Shown in pieces: positions 54,031 through 62,994 of a stretch of 64,000 nt of DNA. Within the stretch, counting starts at the first letter, position 1; every line of letters starts with the position of its first letter. Source of the DNA: Leptolyngbya ohadii IS1 (GTDB lineage Bacteria; Cyanobacteriota; Cyanobacteriia; Elainellales; Elainellaceae); assembly GCF_002215035.1 (NCBI RefSeq), contig NZ_NKFP01000006.1, forward strand, positions 3,067,080 to 3,131,079, in the 5' to 3' direction. The notes under the pieces were generated by a model. The model saw only the letters and a program-made list of their open reading frames with translations, had not been told where the DNA came from and searched no databases. A program made the position numbers and the translations under genes.

Positions 54031-54315
54031 TCACGCCCCTGCGATGCTCTCTAGCTGATAGTGCAGGACAATAAACTCATCAGCCTGCAAAACTGCCATT
54101 GCATATTCACGCCCTTGCAAGTCTGCAAACTCGATTAAATATCGCGGTTCTTGTGCCTCGTAAATTTCAACGATGGTTCCGACTTGACCAACGGGTAAAT
54201 GCTCGATCACTTCATATTCCGGCTCAACTAAGGTCAGACGATCGACAGGGATAGGTTTGAGGTTGGCGATCGGGTTGAGGAGCTGTAAATCTGCCATATC
54301 ACTTTGCCATGTCAT
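54031..54315 (-). CDS. DUF4926 domain protein
   Basis: A 94-residue protein with the DUF4926 core VDRLTLVEPEYEVIEHLPVGQVGTIVEIYEAQEPRYLIEFADLQG, a small beta-barrel type. ATG 54315 overlaps the stop of the gene before (ATGA), which supports this start; ATG 54297 is possible too. It is the second gene of a doublet with a DUF6883 gene, which I recall as a common accessory pair in cyanobacteria. A toxin-antitoxin-like role is only a guess. Confidence 0.75.
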   Translation of the reverse strand: MTWQSDMADLQLLNPIANLKPIPVDRLTLVEPEYEVIEHLPVGQVGTIVEIYEAQEPRYLIEFADLQGREYAMAVLQADEFIVLHYQLESIAGA

Positions 54316-54641
54316 TTTATGAATGCGGAAACTAGACGCGGATTAGAATTTTCTGATTTGATTTCCCATAAGGTACGCAGGACAACCTGACCAGAATCAG
54401 GAACAGTCCAATCAACCTTGAATAATTGACCAAACTCGGTGCTGTTCTGCTGTGTTACCTCCCCTTCAACGGCAGCGATCGCAATCAATGCGCGTAGCTC
54501 ATCTACCTGCTCAACCGTAATTCCTAATGCTGAGGCAAACACTCTTGCTTTGTGCTTTCCAGAGGGATGATCGGGATTGAGACAATAGCTTAGGAGCTTT
54601 GCGACTGGAATTTCAGCTCGATCGCCGTTTGGTAACTTCAT
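54312..54641 (-). CDS. DUF6883-like protein
   Basis: A 109-residue protein: MKLPNGDRAEIPVAKLLSYCLNPDHPSGKHKARVF, with the PSGKHKARVF block as the recognisable core, then GITVEQVDELRALI and WEIKSENSNPRLVSAFIK. These small proteins resemble nuclease-fold or toxin-domain families in accessory regions. It overlaps the DUF4926 gene by four bases, so the two are co-translated. Function unknown. Confidence 0.7.
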   Translation of the reverse strand: MKLPNGDRAEIPVAKLLSYCLNPDHPSGKHKARVFASALGITVEQVDELRALIAIAAVEGEVTQQNSTEFGQLFKVDWTVPDSGQVVLRTLWEIKSENSNPRLVSAFIK

Positions 54642-54687
54642 ACTGAGATGATAAGCGATTATCCCTCGTCATCCAGCGATCGCCCCT

Positions 54688-55177
54688 TCACTCGCCCGAC
54701 TGCCCCCGCTCCCTCATTGCCTCACGCAAAGCTTCTAAATTCGATCGAACTTTCTGCGTGGAAGGATGATTTGCACCTAATTTCTGCTCGAATCACAAAC
54801 GGAATATGCTCGCTAATTGCTTCTGCCTGAACTTTGGAATAGCAGGCATTGAGCAGCACACAGTCTACCTCTGCCGAAAAAAGCTTGAACAATCCTGCCA
54901 ACGCTGTTGCCGTGACCCGTTTTTCCTGACCTGCTTCATCTTCTAGAACTAATCCCTCGTCTCCAGCACCATCACCACAAAAATGAACGATATTTGGACG
55001 CTCATCTAGAATTGCCCGGTGAATATCTCCAGGACGAGTTGCCCACCGATGTTTCAGTTCAAAGTCATCCCGCAGCTTAGCGCGGTTCATTCCTGCCTGG
55101 ATTTCCCGAACCTCCTCATCCAGGCGACGCGAATTTGTGTTTCTGGGATTTGCTGCAAAGATCAGAATACGTTTCAC
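54688..55177 (-). pseudogene. CHAT-domain gene with internal deletion, fused out of frame to a TPR tail
   Basis: The start (GTG 55177) reads VKRILIFAANPRNTN, then DIHRAILDERPNIVHFCGDG, with candidate catalytic His, and LLNACYSKVQAEAI, with candidate Cys. These are marks of a CHAT caspase-like peptidase domain. After IPFVI the CHAT sequence breaks off. In another frame the final 30 residues read LGANHPSTQKVRSNLEALRE, the end of a kinesin-light-chain-type TPR array. I infer that a longer CHAT-(NB-ARC)-TPR gene lost its middle part. The current frame gives about 151 residues with a nonsense tail. Confidence 0.65.
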
Positions 55178-55429
55178 TAAGCAATTACCCGTATTTTCCC
55201 CTGCTTCCAACTATAGCGGCTGTAATCCAAACCACTGCCCCTGCAAACGGTGAGCCAAAAGACGATCGCCTCTTCAGCGTCAGGATAATGTACTGCTCTA
55301 CGCTAACCTATTCGACGGAACTACAAAATATTGAACGCTTTCCGCCGGTTCAGGGAATCCTTGCAGGTGGGTAAGATTGAAATACCCTTTTTACTGATTC
55401 GATCGAACTACTGTTCTGCGTGAGTCCCT

Positions 55430-56209
55430 ATGAACCCCAGCCGCACCCTTGTCATCGCCGCAAACGTTTTCCGGGAAGTAATCCGCGATCGCGTCCTTTA
55501 CCTGATTGCTTTTTTTGCGGTGGTGATGCTTGCCGCGACGATGCTGATTCCTGAAGTAGCTGCCAGTACGGAAAACAAAATTATTCCCGATGTTGGAATG
55601 GGGGCGATCGGGCTGCTGAGTCTGGTGATTGCAGTGTTTGTGGGCACGGGGTTAATCAACAAGGAAATCGAAAAGCGCACCGTCTTTGTGATGATCGCCA
55701 AGCCGATCAGCCGCGCTGAGTTCATCGTGGGTAAACACTGGGGACTTTCTGCCGTGCTGGGTGTTCTGGTCGTCGCGATGACTGCCATCTTTTTGGCGAT
55801 CATGACCCTGCTGCGGATTCCCGTCCCGATTGCCAGCATTTCCCTCGCTGCCCTGTTTCAAATTCTGGAGCTGTCGTTGATTACTGCTGTCGCGATTTTG
55901 TTTGGCGTTTTCACCAGTTCTCTGCTGGCAACCCTGCTGACGATCGCCGTGTATCTCATGGGTCACTTTAGCCGCGACTTGGTGACGCTTAGCCGCATCT
56001 CCACCGACCCGAATATTCGCCGCCTTAGCGAAGGGCTGTATTTGGCACTGCCCGACCTGTCTCGCTTTAACTTCAAAAATGAAGCGGTCTACGGCATGGC
56101 TGCTCTACCCCAGGCAAACGAACTAGCGATGAGTCTTGCCTATGGTCTGCTCTACATTGCGGTGCTGCTAACGATCGCCACAGTCGTATTCACACGGCGA
56201 GAATTCTAG
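55430..56209 (+). CDS. ABC-2 type transporter permease
   Basis: A 259-residue permease with six helices. It starts TLVIAANVFREVIRDRVLYLIAFFAVVMLAAT and has the conserved loop KEIEKRTVFVMIAKPISRAEFIVGKHWG, typical of NosY/GldF-type subunits. No ATPase gene is adjacent in the window, so its partner must lie elsewhere. The TAG stop codon (56207-56209) lies in the CTAG that was duplicated by the IS5-type element. Confidence 0.8.
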   Translation: MNPSRTLVIAANVFREVIRDRVLYLIAFFAVVMLAATMLIPEVAASTENKIIPDVGMGAIGLLSLVIAVFVGTGLINKEIEKRTVFVMIAKPISRAEFIVGKHWGLSAVLGVLVVAMTAIFLAIMTLLRIPVPIASISLAALFQILELSLITAVAILFGVFTSSLLATLLTIAVYLMGHFSRDLVTLSRISTDPNIRRLSEGLYLALPDLSRFNFKNEAVYGMAALPQANELAMSLAYGLLYIAVLLTIATVVFTRREF

Positions 56210-57040
56210 GGCGTGTCATCAATTAAGCCAGATGACGGAAGCCGCCATGTAGGTGGCACTGAGAAACGTTTCAGCCAACTTGTCGTAGCGCGTTGCAATC
56301 GCTCGATACTGCTTGAGCTTGACAAAGAAATTCTCAATTCCGTTGCCGCGCTTTGCACAGATCCTTGTCGTAGTCTCGCGGGTGCTTGCGGTTGCGCTTG
56401 GGCGGAATCACACAACGCTTGCCCTGTTGCTGCAATCGCTCAATCCCCCGTTGGTCGGCATCATACCCCTTATCGGCAAGCACGGTATCAGCAGCAATCT
56501 CTTCGAGCAGCCCATCCGCTCCGTCTAAATCACACGCTTGTCCTCCAGTAAGGTGAAAGCCCATCGGATTGCCCAGTGCATCGACCATCGCGTGAATCTT
56601 GGTACTCAGTCCCCCTTTGCTGCGTCCAATTGCTTGGGCATTGGCATCCCCCCCTTTGCCCCGGCACAGTGCTGATGGGCGTTCACAGTAGTCAAGTCAA
56701 TCATGGCATATTCGTGATCGGCATCCTCGGCTAGGGCTGTCAACACCCGCTCCCACACCCCCGTTTTTGCCCAGCGTCGAAAGCGCGTATGGACTTTGCG
56801 ATAATTGCCGAATCGTTCGGGTAAGTCGCGCCAGGGAATGCCTGCTCGATACCGATACAGCACTGCTTCGACAAACAACCGATTGTTCCTTGCCGCCACC
56901 CCTACATGTCCTTGGCGTCCGGGTAGCAGGTCGTGGATGCGTTCCCATTGGGCATCGCGTAGACCATAGCGTCGTGTCGTCATTGTTCTGGAGTCTGATA
57001 AGATTGTCCCTACCCCAGCCTACCTAATTGATGACGCGCT
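56210..57040 (-). mobile_element. IS5-type insertion sequence in a CTAG shared by two stop codons
   Basis: An 831-bp element with inverted ends GGCGTGTCATCAATTA and the complement of AGCGCGTCATCAATTA. CTAG is duplicated at 56206-56209 and 57041-57044. The target was the palindrome CTAG in which the plus-strand permease gene and the minus-strand dehydratase gene both had their TAG stop. The duplication leaves both genes complete. Confidence 0.85.
56219..56983 (-). pseudogene. IS5 family (IS427/IS1031-type) transposase, two frame changes
   Basis: The first part (MTTRRYGLRDAQWERIHDLLPGR, then MIDLTTVNAHQH with the first Asp) ends after a run of seven G (minus strand, 56648-56654). A -1 shift there restores GDANAQAIGRSKGGLST and joins it to VDALGNPMGFHLTGGQ and ADKGYDAD (second Asp). 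Such a shift is normal and programmed in this group. A second change near 56343-56345 looks like one extra base: KARQRN stop where KARHGIENFFVKLKQ (with the catalytic Glu) continues. The second lesion should inactivate the enzyme. Confidence 0.75.
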
Positions 57041-58021
57041 CTAGAGCGCATCGACCATCATCTGAGCGACATCCTTCATGGTGTACTTTGCCTGCCAGCC
57101 CAGAATTTGCTTTGCCTTTGCCGCATTGCCGCAGCTCACCGCAATATCTGTGGGGCGAAATAAACTGCGATCGATCTCTACCCGATTGCGCCAGTCTAAC
57201 CCCAGGTAAGCAAATACTTCGGCGACAAAGTCCTGGAGGCTGTGGCTCTGTCCGGTGGCGATCACAAAATCGTCTGGCTGATCCTGCTGCAAAATGCGGT
57301 GCATTGCCTCCACATATTCCGGAGACCAGCCCCAGTCTCGCTGAATCGAGATATCCCCCAGGTACAGCTTTTCTGCTTTGCCCGCCGCAATATCCGCCGC
57401 CGTTTGCACAATCTTTTGCGTTACAAACCGCTTGGGACGCAAAGGCGATTCATGGTTGAACAAAATCCCTGAGCAGGCAAAGAGATCGTATGCTTCACGG
57501 TAGTTTGCCACCTGCCAGAAGGCCGCCGACTTTGCCACCGCATAGGGACTGCGCGGACGAAAGGGCGTATTTTCATCCGCGGGCGTATTGCCCGTATCTC
57601 CGAAACATTCGCTAGAGCCTGCGTTATATAACCGAATCGGTGCGCCGATAAACCGAATTGCCTCCAGCAAATTTAGCGTGCCCAGCGTGATACTTTCCAT
57701 CGTTTCCACGGGCAGATCGAACGACAGCCCCACGGAAGTTTGTCCCGCTAGATTGTAAATTTCGTTCGGCTGCACTTTGTTGATGACCTGAAGCACACTG
57801 CGAAAATCGTTCAGCGCCATCGAGCAGGTTTTAATCCGATCACGAATTCCCAGACGCACCAGATTCCGAAACGTCGAGATTTGTGCGTCCCGCGAAGTGC
57901 CCACAACCGTATAGCCATGACTCAGCAATAGCTGGGCGAGGTAGGCTCCGTCCTGTCCGGAAACTCCGCAGATGAGGGCTGTTTTAGCCTGAGCTGTTTC
58001 AATCTGAGCTGTTTTAACCAT
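57041..58021 (-). CDS. gmd: GDP-mannose 4,6-dehydratase-like NAD-dependent epimerase/dehydratase
   Basis: The enzyme makes GDP-4-keto-6-deoxymannose for fucose- or rhamnose-type sugars of envelope polysaccharides. The 326-residue sequence has ALICGVSGQDGAYLAQLLL (NAD-binding Rossmann), YNLAGQTSVGLSFD, SSECFGDT, and the catalytic SPYAVAKSAAFW (Tyr-x3-Lys). LFNHESPLRPKRFVTQKI and GDISIQRDWGW are Gmd-specific. An N-terminal 10-residue tail (MVKTAQIETA) contains short ETAQAKTA repeats. Its stop codon is in the duplicated CTAG at the IS5-type element. Confidence 0.9.
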   Translation of the reverse strand: MVKTAQIETAQAKTALICGVSGQDGAYLAQLLLSHGYTVVGTSRDAQISTFRNLVRLGIRDRIKTCSMALNDFRSVLQVINKVQPNEIYNLAGQTSVGLSFDLPVETMESITLGTLNLLEAIRFIGAPIRLYNAGSSECFGDTGNTPADENTPFRPRSPYAVAKSAAFWQVANYREAYDLFACSGILFNHESPLRPKRFVTQKIVQTAADIAAGKAEKLYLGDISIQRDWGWSPEYVEAMHRILQQDQPDDFVIATGQSHSLQDFVAEVFAYLGLDWRNRVEIDRSLFRPTDIAVSCGNAAKAKQILGWQAKYTMKDVAQMMVDAL

Positions 58022-58182
58022 AAGTCAGGGCGATCGTGAGGGAAAGCGTGAGTGCAAAAGTAAGAGCGTCCTCTAAGTGTGCCCAAACCAGGCATCCGCT
58101 TCGCACCTTGAGATGACGATCGCAGAATTAGATTTTATTTTCTCCCTACTTTCCCCGTCCTCAAAGTTGAACCCTGGGCGAA

Positions 58183-58614
58183 TCAATCTGCATCCGCAAT
58201 TTTCTTCTGGGGCGTTTGGGTTATCGGACGATCGCTTTGATTCAGCGTAAACGAGATTGATTTTTGCGGTTGAGGGACAGCAGGTGGTGCGAATGTTGGA
58301 AGTTGAGGATCAGCAACGGGACGCGGTTCCACGGCAGGACGAATATCTGGCGGCAGGACGGCAGGGGGAGCAGGTTGGCTTGTAACAGCTTGACCCGGAA
58401 TAGCTTGACCCGGAATAGCTTGACCCGGAATAGAGACAGCCCGGATATCCTGGGTAGACAATTCTAGCGATCGACGTTCCTTCAGATTGGAAACCACTGC
58501 CAAGCCTGCTCCCGCCAAGAGCAACACAGGAAACGGCAAAGTTAGATCGCTCGACCACTGATAAAGCTGAGCTACCGCAAAAAATAGAACCACGCAAACG
58601 AGTAAAAGCGGCAT
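58183..58614 (-). CDS. Hypothetical membrane protein with IPGQA repeats
   Basis: A 143-residue protein. Two membrane helices lie at residues 2-19 (LLLVCVVLFFAVAQLY) and about 25-42. A Pro-rich cytoplasmic or periplasmic tail contains three direct SIPGQA/IPGQAIPGQA repeats and ends TQTPQKKIADAD. The 15-bp DNA repeat (GGAATAGCTTGACCC) is tandem, so the number of PGQAI units may vary. No family is recognised. Confidence 0.55.
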   Translation of the reverse strand: MPLLLVCVVLFFAVAQLYQWSSDLTLPFPVLLLAGAGLAVVSNLKERRSLELSTQDIRAVSIPGQAIPGQAIPGQAVTSQPAPPAVLPPDIRPAVEPRPVADPQLPTFAPPAVPQPQKSISFTLNQSDRPITQTPQKKIADAD

Positions 58615-58692
58615 CTCTGCTCCTTTGCTAACCCTTTCCTAATCCTGTTTTCCGATACTGCCTTTTTCCCTGACGATTCGCCCACACCTGGA

Positions 58693-59649
58693 TTAAGCCG
58701 AGCAGTTCCCTGTCCCCATCGATCGATCCATATCGAGGGTATCCCCGATCGTTTGTCCATCGTGATATGCCGCCAGCAACACTTCGCTGGTTTTGCCCCA
58801 GGCGATCGTTCCTGTTGCGTCAATGCCGATCGCGCCCAAATCGCGGTTGCGCTGGTATGCCTCTCGGAAGGATCGCTCAAAGGCAGCGGAAAGGGGCAGA
58901 CCGTCTGAGGTGCGAATCACAATCCTTGCTGCCAGACATTCCTCAATGATGTCTTCCCCAATGCCCGTACAGCTTACCGCAGCTTCGGCAGTGGCATAGT
59001 TTCCGGCAGGCATGGCAGAGTCGCTAACACGCCCAATTCGCTCAAATCCTTTGCCTCCAGTTGAGGTACCTGCGGCAAGTCGCCCTTCCGCGTCGCGTAC
59101 CACCACCCCGATCGTCCCCCGTCCGGCTTCGCTTACGAGTTCTTTCTCAGCAACCACTCCTGCCATTGCTTTGTCGAAATTGCCTTCTCGCTCCAGAATC
59201 CACTCCTGAAGCCGCAGCTTGGTTAGGGGATCAAAGGCAGGCAGTTGCAGTTCGCGCACCAGTTCCATCGCGCCATTGTCCGACAGTACGCGATCGTCCG
59301 AATCCTGAAGAAACTGCGCAAGCTGAATCGGATTTTGAATGCGCGAAACATTAATGACGCCGCTAAACCGCTGTGCCGTGCCGTCCATCAAAGAGGCGCT
59401 CATGCGAATCTGACCATCCGACTGAAGCACCGAACCCGTTCCGGCATTGAAGCGCGGATCATCCTCCAGCATTTGACAGCCTAGAATCACCGCTGACTTG
59501 GCATCCAAGCCTGACAGCAGCTTGTCGTATACCGTTTCAATCACCTGATAGAGGGACTGCCGCACCAGATCCGCACCCTTTTCCCCCTTAAGCGAACTGC
59601 CCGCGCCCCCATGAATAATCAGCTTGGGCTGCCCATCTGCGATCGCCAT
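58693..59649 (-). CDS. Isoaspartyl peptidase / plant-type L-asparaginase (Ntn hydrolase)
   Basis: A 318-residue precursor that cleaves itself before the catalytic Thr179 in RGTIGVVVRD to give alpha and beta chains. It hydrolyses isoaspartyl dipeptides and asparagine. IIHGGAGS near the start, NAGTGSVLQSDGQI, and GRLAAGTSTGGKGFERIGRVSDS after the cleavage point are the family motifs. Cytoplasmic. It may share a transcript with the downstream hypothetical membrane protein 78 bp away. Confidence 0.9.
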   Translation of the reverse strand: MAIADGQPKLIIHGGAGSSLKGEKGADLVRQSLYQVIETVYDKLLSGLDAKSAVILGCQMLEDDPRFNAGTGSVLQSDGQIRMSASLMDGTAQRFSGVINVSRIQNPIQLAQFLQDSDDRVLSDNGAMELVRELQLPAFDPLTKLRLQEWILEREGNFDKAMAGVVAEKELVSEAGRGTIGVVVRDAEGRLAAGTSTGGKGFERIGRVSDSAMPAGNYATAEAAVSCTGIGEDIIEECLAARIVIRTSDGLPLSAAFERSFREAYQRNRDLGAIGIDATGTIAWGKTSEVLLAAYHDGQTIGDTLDMDRSMGTGNCSA

Positions 59650-59801
59650 CTCTCAAAAACCCCCAATCCCAGTGTGAATCCTGTAAAACCTGATGCAATT
59701 TAACCAAAATCAGTTATTCGTCAACCCTTTGGATTCACTCGATCGAATCCTAAACGCTAATCCTAGCTGGAAATGGCGATCGTGGTATAAATCCTGCTCG
59801 A

Positions 59802-59978
59802 TTAATCCATCGATTCAACTCCCTCCGGTTTTGCCGAAGCCCGCCGCCGCCGACAGCGATCGGAGCAGTATTTCACCTCGTCCCAGCAGTCTGCCCATTT
59901 TTTCCGCCAGGTAAACGGACGATCGCACACAGGACAGATTTTCGTCGGCAGGTCAGATTTCGATCGCGATTTCGCCAT
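59802..59978 (-). CDS. DUF2256 domain zinc-binding protein
   Basis: A 58-residue protein with the family signature [31 protein letters not shown], four Cys that likely bind zinc. I start at [10 protein letters not shown] (59978), which is the usual length of this family; an upstream ATG adds residues with no similarity. Function unknown; widespread in cyanobacteria and marine bacteria. It is 150 bp after the asparaginase gene on the same strand. Confidence 0.8.
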   Translation of the reverse strand: MAKSRSKSDLPTKICPVCDRPFTWRKKWADCWDEVKYCSDRCRRRRASAKPEGVESMD

Positions 59979-60162
59979 AGAGTTTGTCCTTAATTGACCG
60001 GATAACAAAAATTGATTGGATAACAAAGATTGGATGACAAATTAGTTGAATGGCAAATTGCGCTGATGTTAGCGGTTGTGGTTACTGTGGGTTTATCTGT
60101 GTCTTTACCTGGATCTATTCCACCTAAATCTATTTCACCTGAGCTTATTCTCTATTCTGCCC

Positions 60163-60936
60163 ATGCCCAATGATTTGTCCGGTGTCCGAATTGTCCTGAT
60201 GGAGCCTGCGGGGTCTTTGAACGTGGGATCGGTGGCTCGCGTCATGAAAAATATGGGACTGCGGGATCTGGTTCTCGTCAGCCCTCGCTGTGATCCCCTG
60301 AGCGACGAAGCCCGCAAAATGGCAGTTCATGCCGCCGATGTGCTGGAAGCGGCTCAACAGGTGCAAACCCTCCCCGAAGCCCTGCAACATTGTCGGCGCG
60401 TGGTTGCCACAACGGGACGCAGCGATACTACCCTGAGAATTCCGCTGGAACTACCCCGAACCGTACTGCCCTGGCTAGTAATGTCCGAGGATGACGCCCC
60501 AGCCCAGACGGCTCTGATTTTCGGACGAGAGGATCGGGGATTAACCAATGAGGAATTGAACTACGCCCAGCGGCTAATTTTCATTCCTGCTCATCCCGCT
60601 TATCCCTCGCTGAATCTAGCGCAGGCTGTGGCAATTTGCTGCTACGAGTTAGCCATGATTAAGAACCTTGGAGAGGCAGCGATCGCCCCCGTTTCCCCCT
60701 CCCTTCCCACTGACCTGCCGCCCTTTGAAACCCTGGAAGCCTTCTACCAGCAGCTCGAAGCATTCCTCCTCAAAATTGGCTATCTTTACCCCCATACCGC
60801 TCCTAGCCGCATGGAAAAATTCCGCAGGCTACTGCATCGAGCCTACCCCTTGACGGAAGAAGTCGCCATGCTGCGGGGAATTCTGCGCCAGGCAGAGTGG
60901 GCTTTACGACAGCAAATGCCTCCGGACAAACGCTAA
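60163..60936 (+). CDS. TrmH/SpoU family RNA 2'-O-methyltransferase (TrmJ-like)
   Basis: A 257-residue SPOUT methyltransferase. The SAM-binding knot is visible in the three motifs: LMEPAGSLNVGSVARVMKNMGL, ALIFGREDRGLTNEELN and IPAHPAYPSLNLAQAVAICCYEL. A C-terminal helical extension reads AFYQQLEAFLLKIGYLYPHTA, the TrmJ type that modifies tRNA position 32. I chose ATG 60163 since family members start just before the first motif; an earlier in-frame start adds Leu-rich residues. Confidence 0.85.
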   Translation: MPNDLSGVRIVLMEPAGSLNVGSVARVMKNMGLRDLVLVSPRCDPLSDEARKMAVHAADVLEAAQQVQTLPEALQHCRRVVATTGRSDTTLRIPLELPRTVLPWLVMSEDDAPAQTALIFGREDRGLTNEELNYAQRLIFIPAHPAYPSLNLAQAVAICCYELAMIKNLGEAAIAPVSPSLPTDLPPFETLEAFYQQLEAFLLKIGYLYPHTAPSRMEKFRRLLHRAYPLTEEVAMLRGILRQAEWALRQQMPPDKR

Positions 60937-61342
60937 AGAAATGCGGAGATCGGGAAGGGCTTAGGGAATGACCCGCTATGCTTATCAAGATTCATAAAGC
61001 AGCGTTTTGCTGTCCTTTCCCATCGTTTACGCTTGAGGGCTAATATTTCTTCCTAAAAATTTCTATGGATTTTGGGCTTGTCAGAACTGCAAATTAGGAT
61101 TAAAAATAAACAGCGAAACTCCAGATGTAGCGTTAGACCTTAGAAAAAATAGCTCCGCAGGCAATATTGATTGGCTGAGCGGGAGTTTTATAAATCAACC
61201 CTTTAGTGCCCTGTAGTCCATTTTCTTAGAACAAACTGTCCAGTTCATCGTTTGAACACGCTATTTACGCTATTTCGGTCTGTTTTCTGGTTTTTTCCTT
61301 TACCGTCAAAGTATCAAGCTATTTGTTGCCGAGGTATCGCCC
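60937..61342. other. 406-bp intergenic region
   Basis: A+T-rich in the middle; no RNA gene, repeat or open frame recognised. It must contain the promoter of the beta-lactamase-like gene. Confidence 0.4.
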
Positions 61343-62917
61343 GTGCTTGAACCCAGTCATCGTTCTCCTGAGTCGCAGCGTCGCCACTCATCTCGTCGTT
61401 CTCGTCGCCCATCATCAGCTCAAGAAGCTCGATCGGGGCAAACGTCCTCCCAAAGAACAAATTCAAGAACGAACAGACAGGCAGCTCCATCAGATCTACG
61501 ATCGGCTGCTCGTGCTTCTGCCCCTGCCAATCGTTTTGATTCCCCTGGAACCCCTGGAACCCATTATGGAGCCGATCAGCCTTTTGATCGGTCTGGTACA
61601 GTTTCAGTGCGGCAACCGTCCCCTCGTCCAGGAGATAACCTTCGGCGATCGACCTCAACTGCCCCCCAGCAGAGTGCTGCTCAGCCCCGTCGTAGCCGTA
61701 AGCCCCGCTCCAAGCGTCGTCCAACTCCACCACTAGTTCAGGGAATCCGGTTACTGATTTTGGGAGTTGGGATCTGGGCAATTGCCGGAACAGCCCTATC
61801 GATCTGGGAACCCACGGTGCGATCGGCGCAGGCAAACCAGGAGAATCCTGCTTCCCAGGACAGTAGCGCAACCGCAGCTCCAATCAGCAGCCCCATTGGT
61901 CAAGCCTTCAAACCGGGACAGGAAATGACTGCCCTGGTAGCCAGAATTCAGCCCCTCACCAAAGATCTCACCGATCTAACGCCCGGCGTCTTTCTTGCCG
62001 ACCTCGACAACGGCAACTACTACAGCCTGAATGGAACGGCAACGTTTGCGGCAGCCAGTACGATTAAAGTCCCGCTCCTCATTGCTTTCTTCCAGGACGT
62101 GGACGCAGGCAAGATCCGGCTGGACGAAACGATGATCATGCTGCAAAACGATGTTGCGGGCGGGTCAGGCGATATGCAGTTCATGGAGGTTGGCACGGAG
62201 TTCTCGGCTCTGGAAGTTGCCACAAACATGATTGTGATTAGCGACAATACAGCCACCAATATGGTCATCCGGCGTTTGGGTGGCATCGAAGCTGTGAATC
62301 AACGGTTCAAGGAATGGGGACTGGAGCAAACGATCGTTCGCAATCTTTTGCCGGATCTGGAGGGCACCAACACCACCTCTCCTAAGGAATTGGCTGCGGT
62401 TATGTCTTTGCTCAGCCAGGGCGAACTTCTGTCTTTGAAATCCCGCGATCGCGCCATTGAGATTATGCAGGGGACGCTGACCGATACGCTGCTGCCCACT
62501 TCCATTGGTCCCGGTGCCACGATCGCCCACAAGACCGGAGACATCGGCTCCCTGGTTGGGGATACCGGGCTGATCGATATGCCAAGCGGCAGACGCTATG
62601 CAATTACAGCAATGGTGAAACGCCCCCACAATGACGATCGGGCACAGGAACTCATTCGCCAGATTGCTGCAACTGCCTACGACTATCTGAAGCAGCCCAA
62701 TCCAGCCGCCAACCCAACTTTGTCTACCCCTGGCGCTTCTCCAACCACGGATTCGGCACCTGCGGATTCCCTTACCCCGAATTCTGCTCCAAACTCTGCC
62801 CCAAACTCTCAGACGGGTGAACCCACTCCTGCCACGACTGGAACAGGAACTCCTGCACAAGACATTCCCGGAGTCAATGCATCGCCAGCGTTAAACCCCG
62901 CCGAACAGCAGAACTGA
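61343..62917 (+). CDS. Class A beta-lactamase-like serine hydrolase with disordered extensions
   Basis: A 524-residue protein. The first 125 residues are Ser/Arg/Pro-rich and disordered, ending in a membrane anchor (IRLLILGVGIWAIAGTALSIW, about 133-154). The hydrolase domain (about 190-450) has all class A marks: SxxK as Ser239 and Lys242 in ASTIKVPLL, SDN in VISDNTATN, the omega-loop Glu in LEGTNTTSP and KTG in AHKTGDIG. The last 60 residues are Pro/Ser/Thr-rich with SAPNSAPNS repeats. Architecture suggests a membrane-anchored periplasmic enzyme; it may act on peptidoglycan fragments or beta-lactams. The GTG start at 61343 is uncertain. Confidence 0.8.
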   Translation: MLEPSHRSPESQRRHSSRRSRRPSSAQEARSGQTSSQRTNSRTNRQAAPSDLRSAARASAPANRFDSPGTPGTHYGADQPFDRSGTVSVRQPSPRPGDNLRRSTSTAPQQSAAQPRRSRKPRSKRRPTPPLVQGIRLLILGVGIWAIAGTALSIWEPTVRSAQANQENPASQDSSATAAPISSPIGQAFKPGQEMTALVARIQPLTKDLTDLTPGVFLADLDNGNYYSLNGTATFAAASTIKVPLLIAFFQDVDAGKIRLDETMIMLQNDVAGGSGDMQFMEVGTEFSALEVATNMIVISDNTATNMVIRRLGGIEAVNQRFKEWGLEQTIVRNLLPDLEGTNTTSPKELAAVMSLLSQGELLSLKSRDRAIEIMQGTLTDTLLPTSIGPGATIAHKTGDIGSLVGDTGLIDMPSGRRYAITAMVKRPHNDDRAQELIRQIAATAYDYLKQPNPAANPTLSTPGASPTTDSAPADSLTPNSAPNSAPNSQTGEPTPATTGTGTPAQDIPGVNASPALNPAEQQN

Positions 62918-62994
62918 ACAGCAGGGCTATTGCGCCAACCTATGAAATACCCGTTCAGGGATTTGCGAGCTGCGTCAAAAGAAAATCCTGAATT

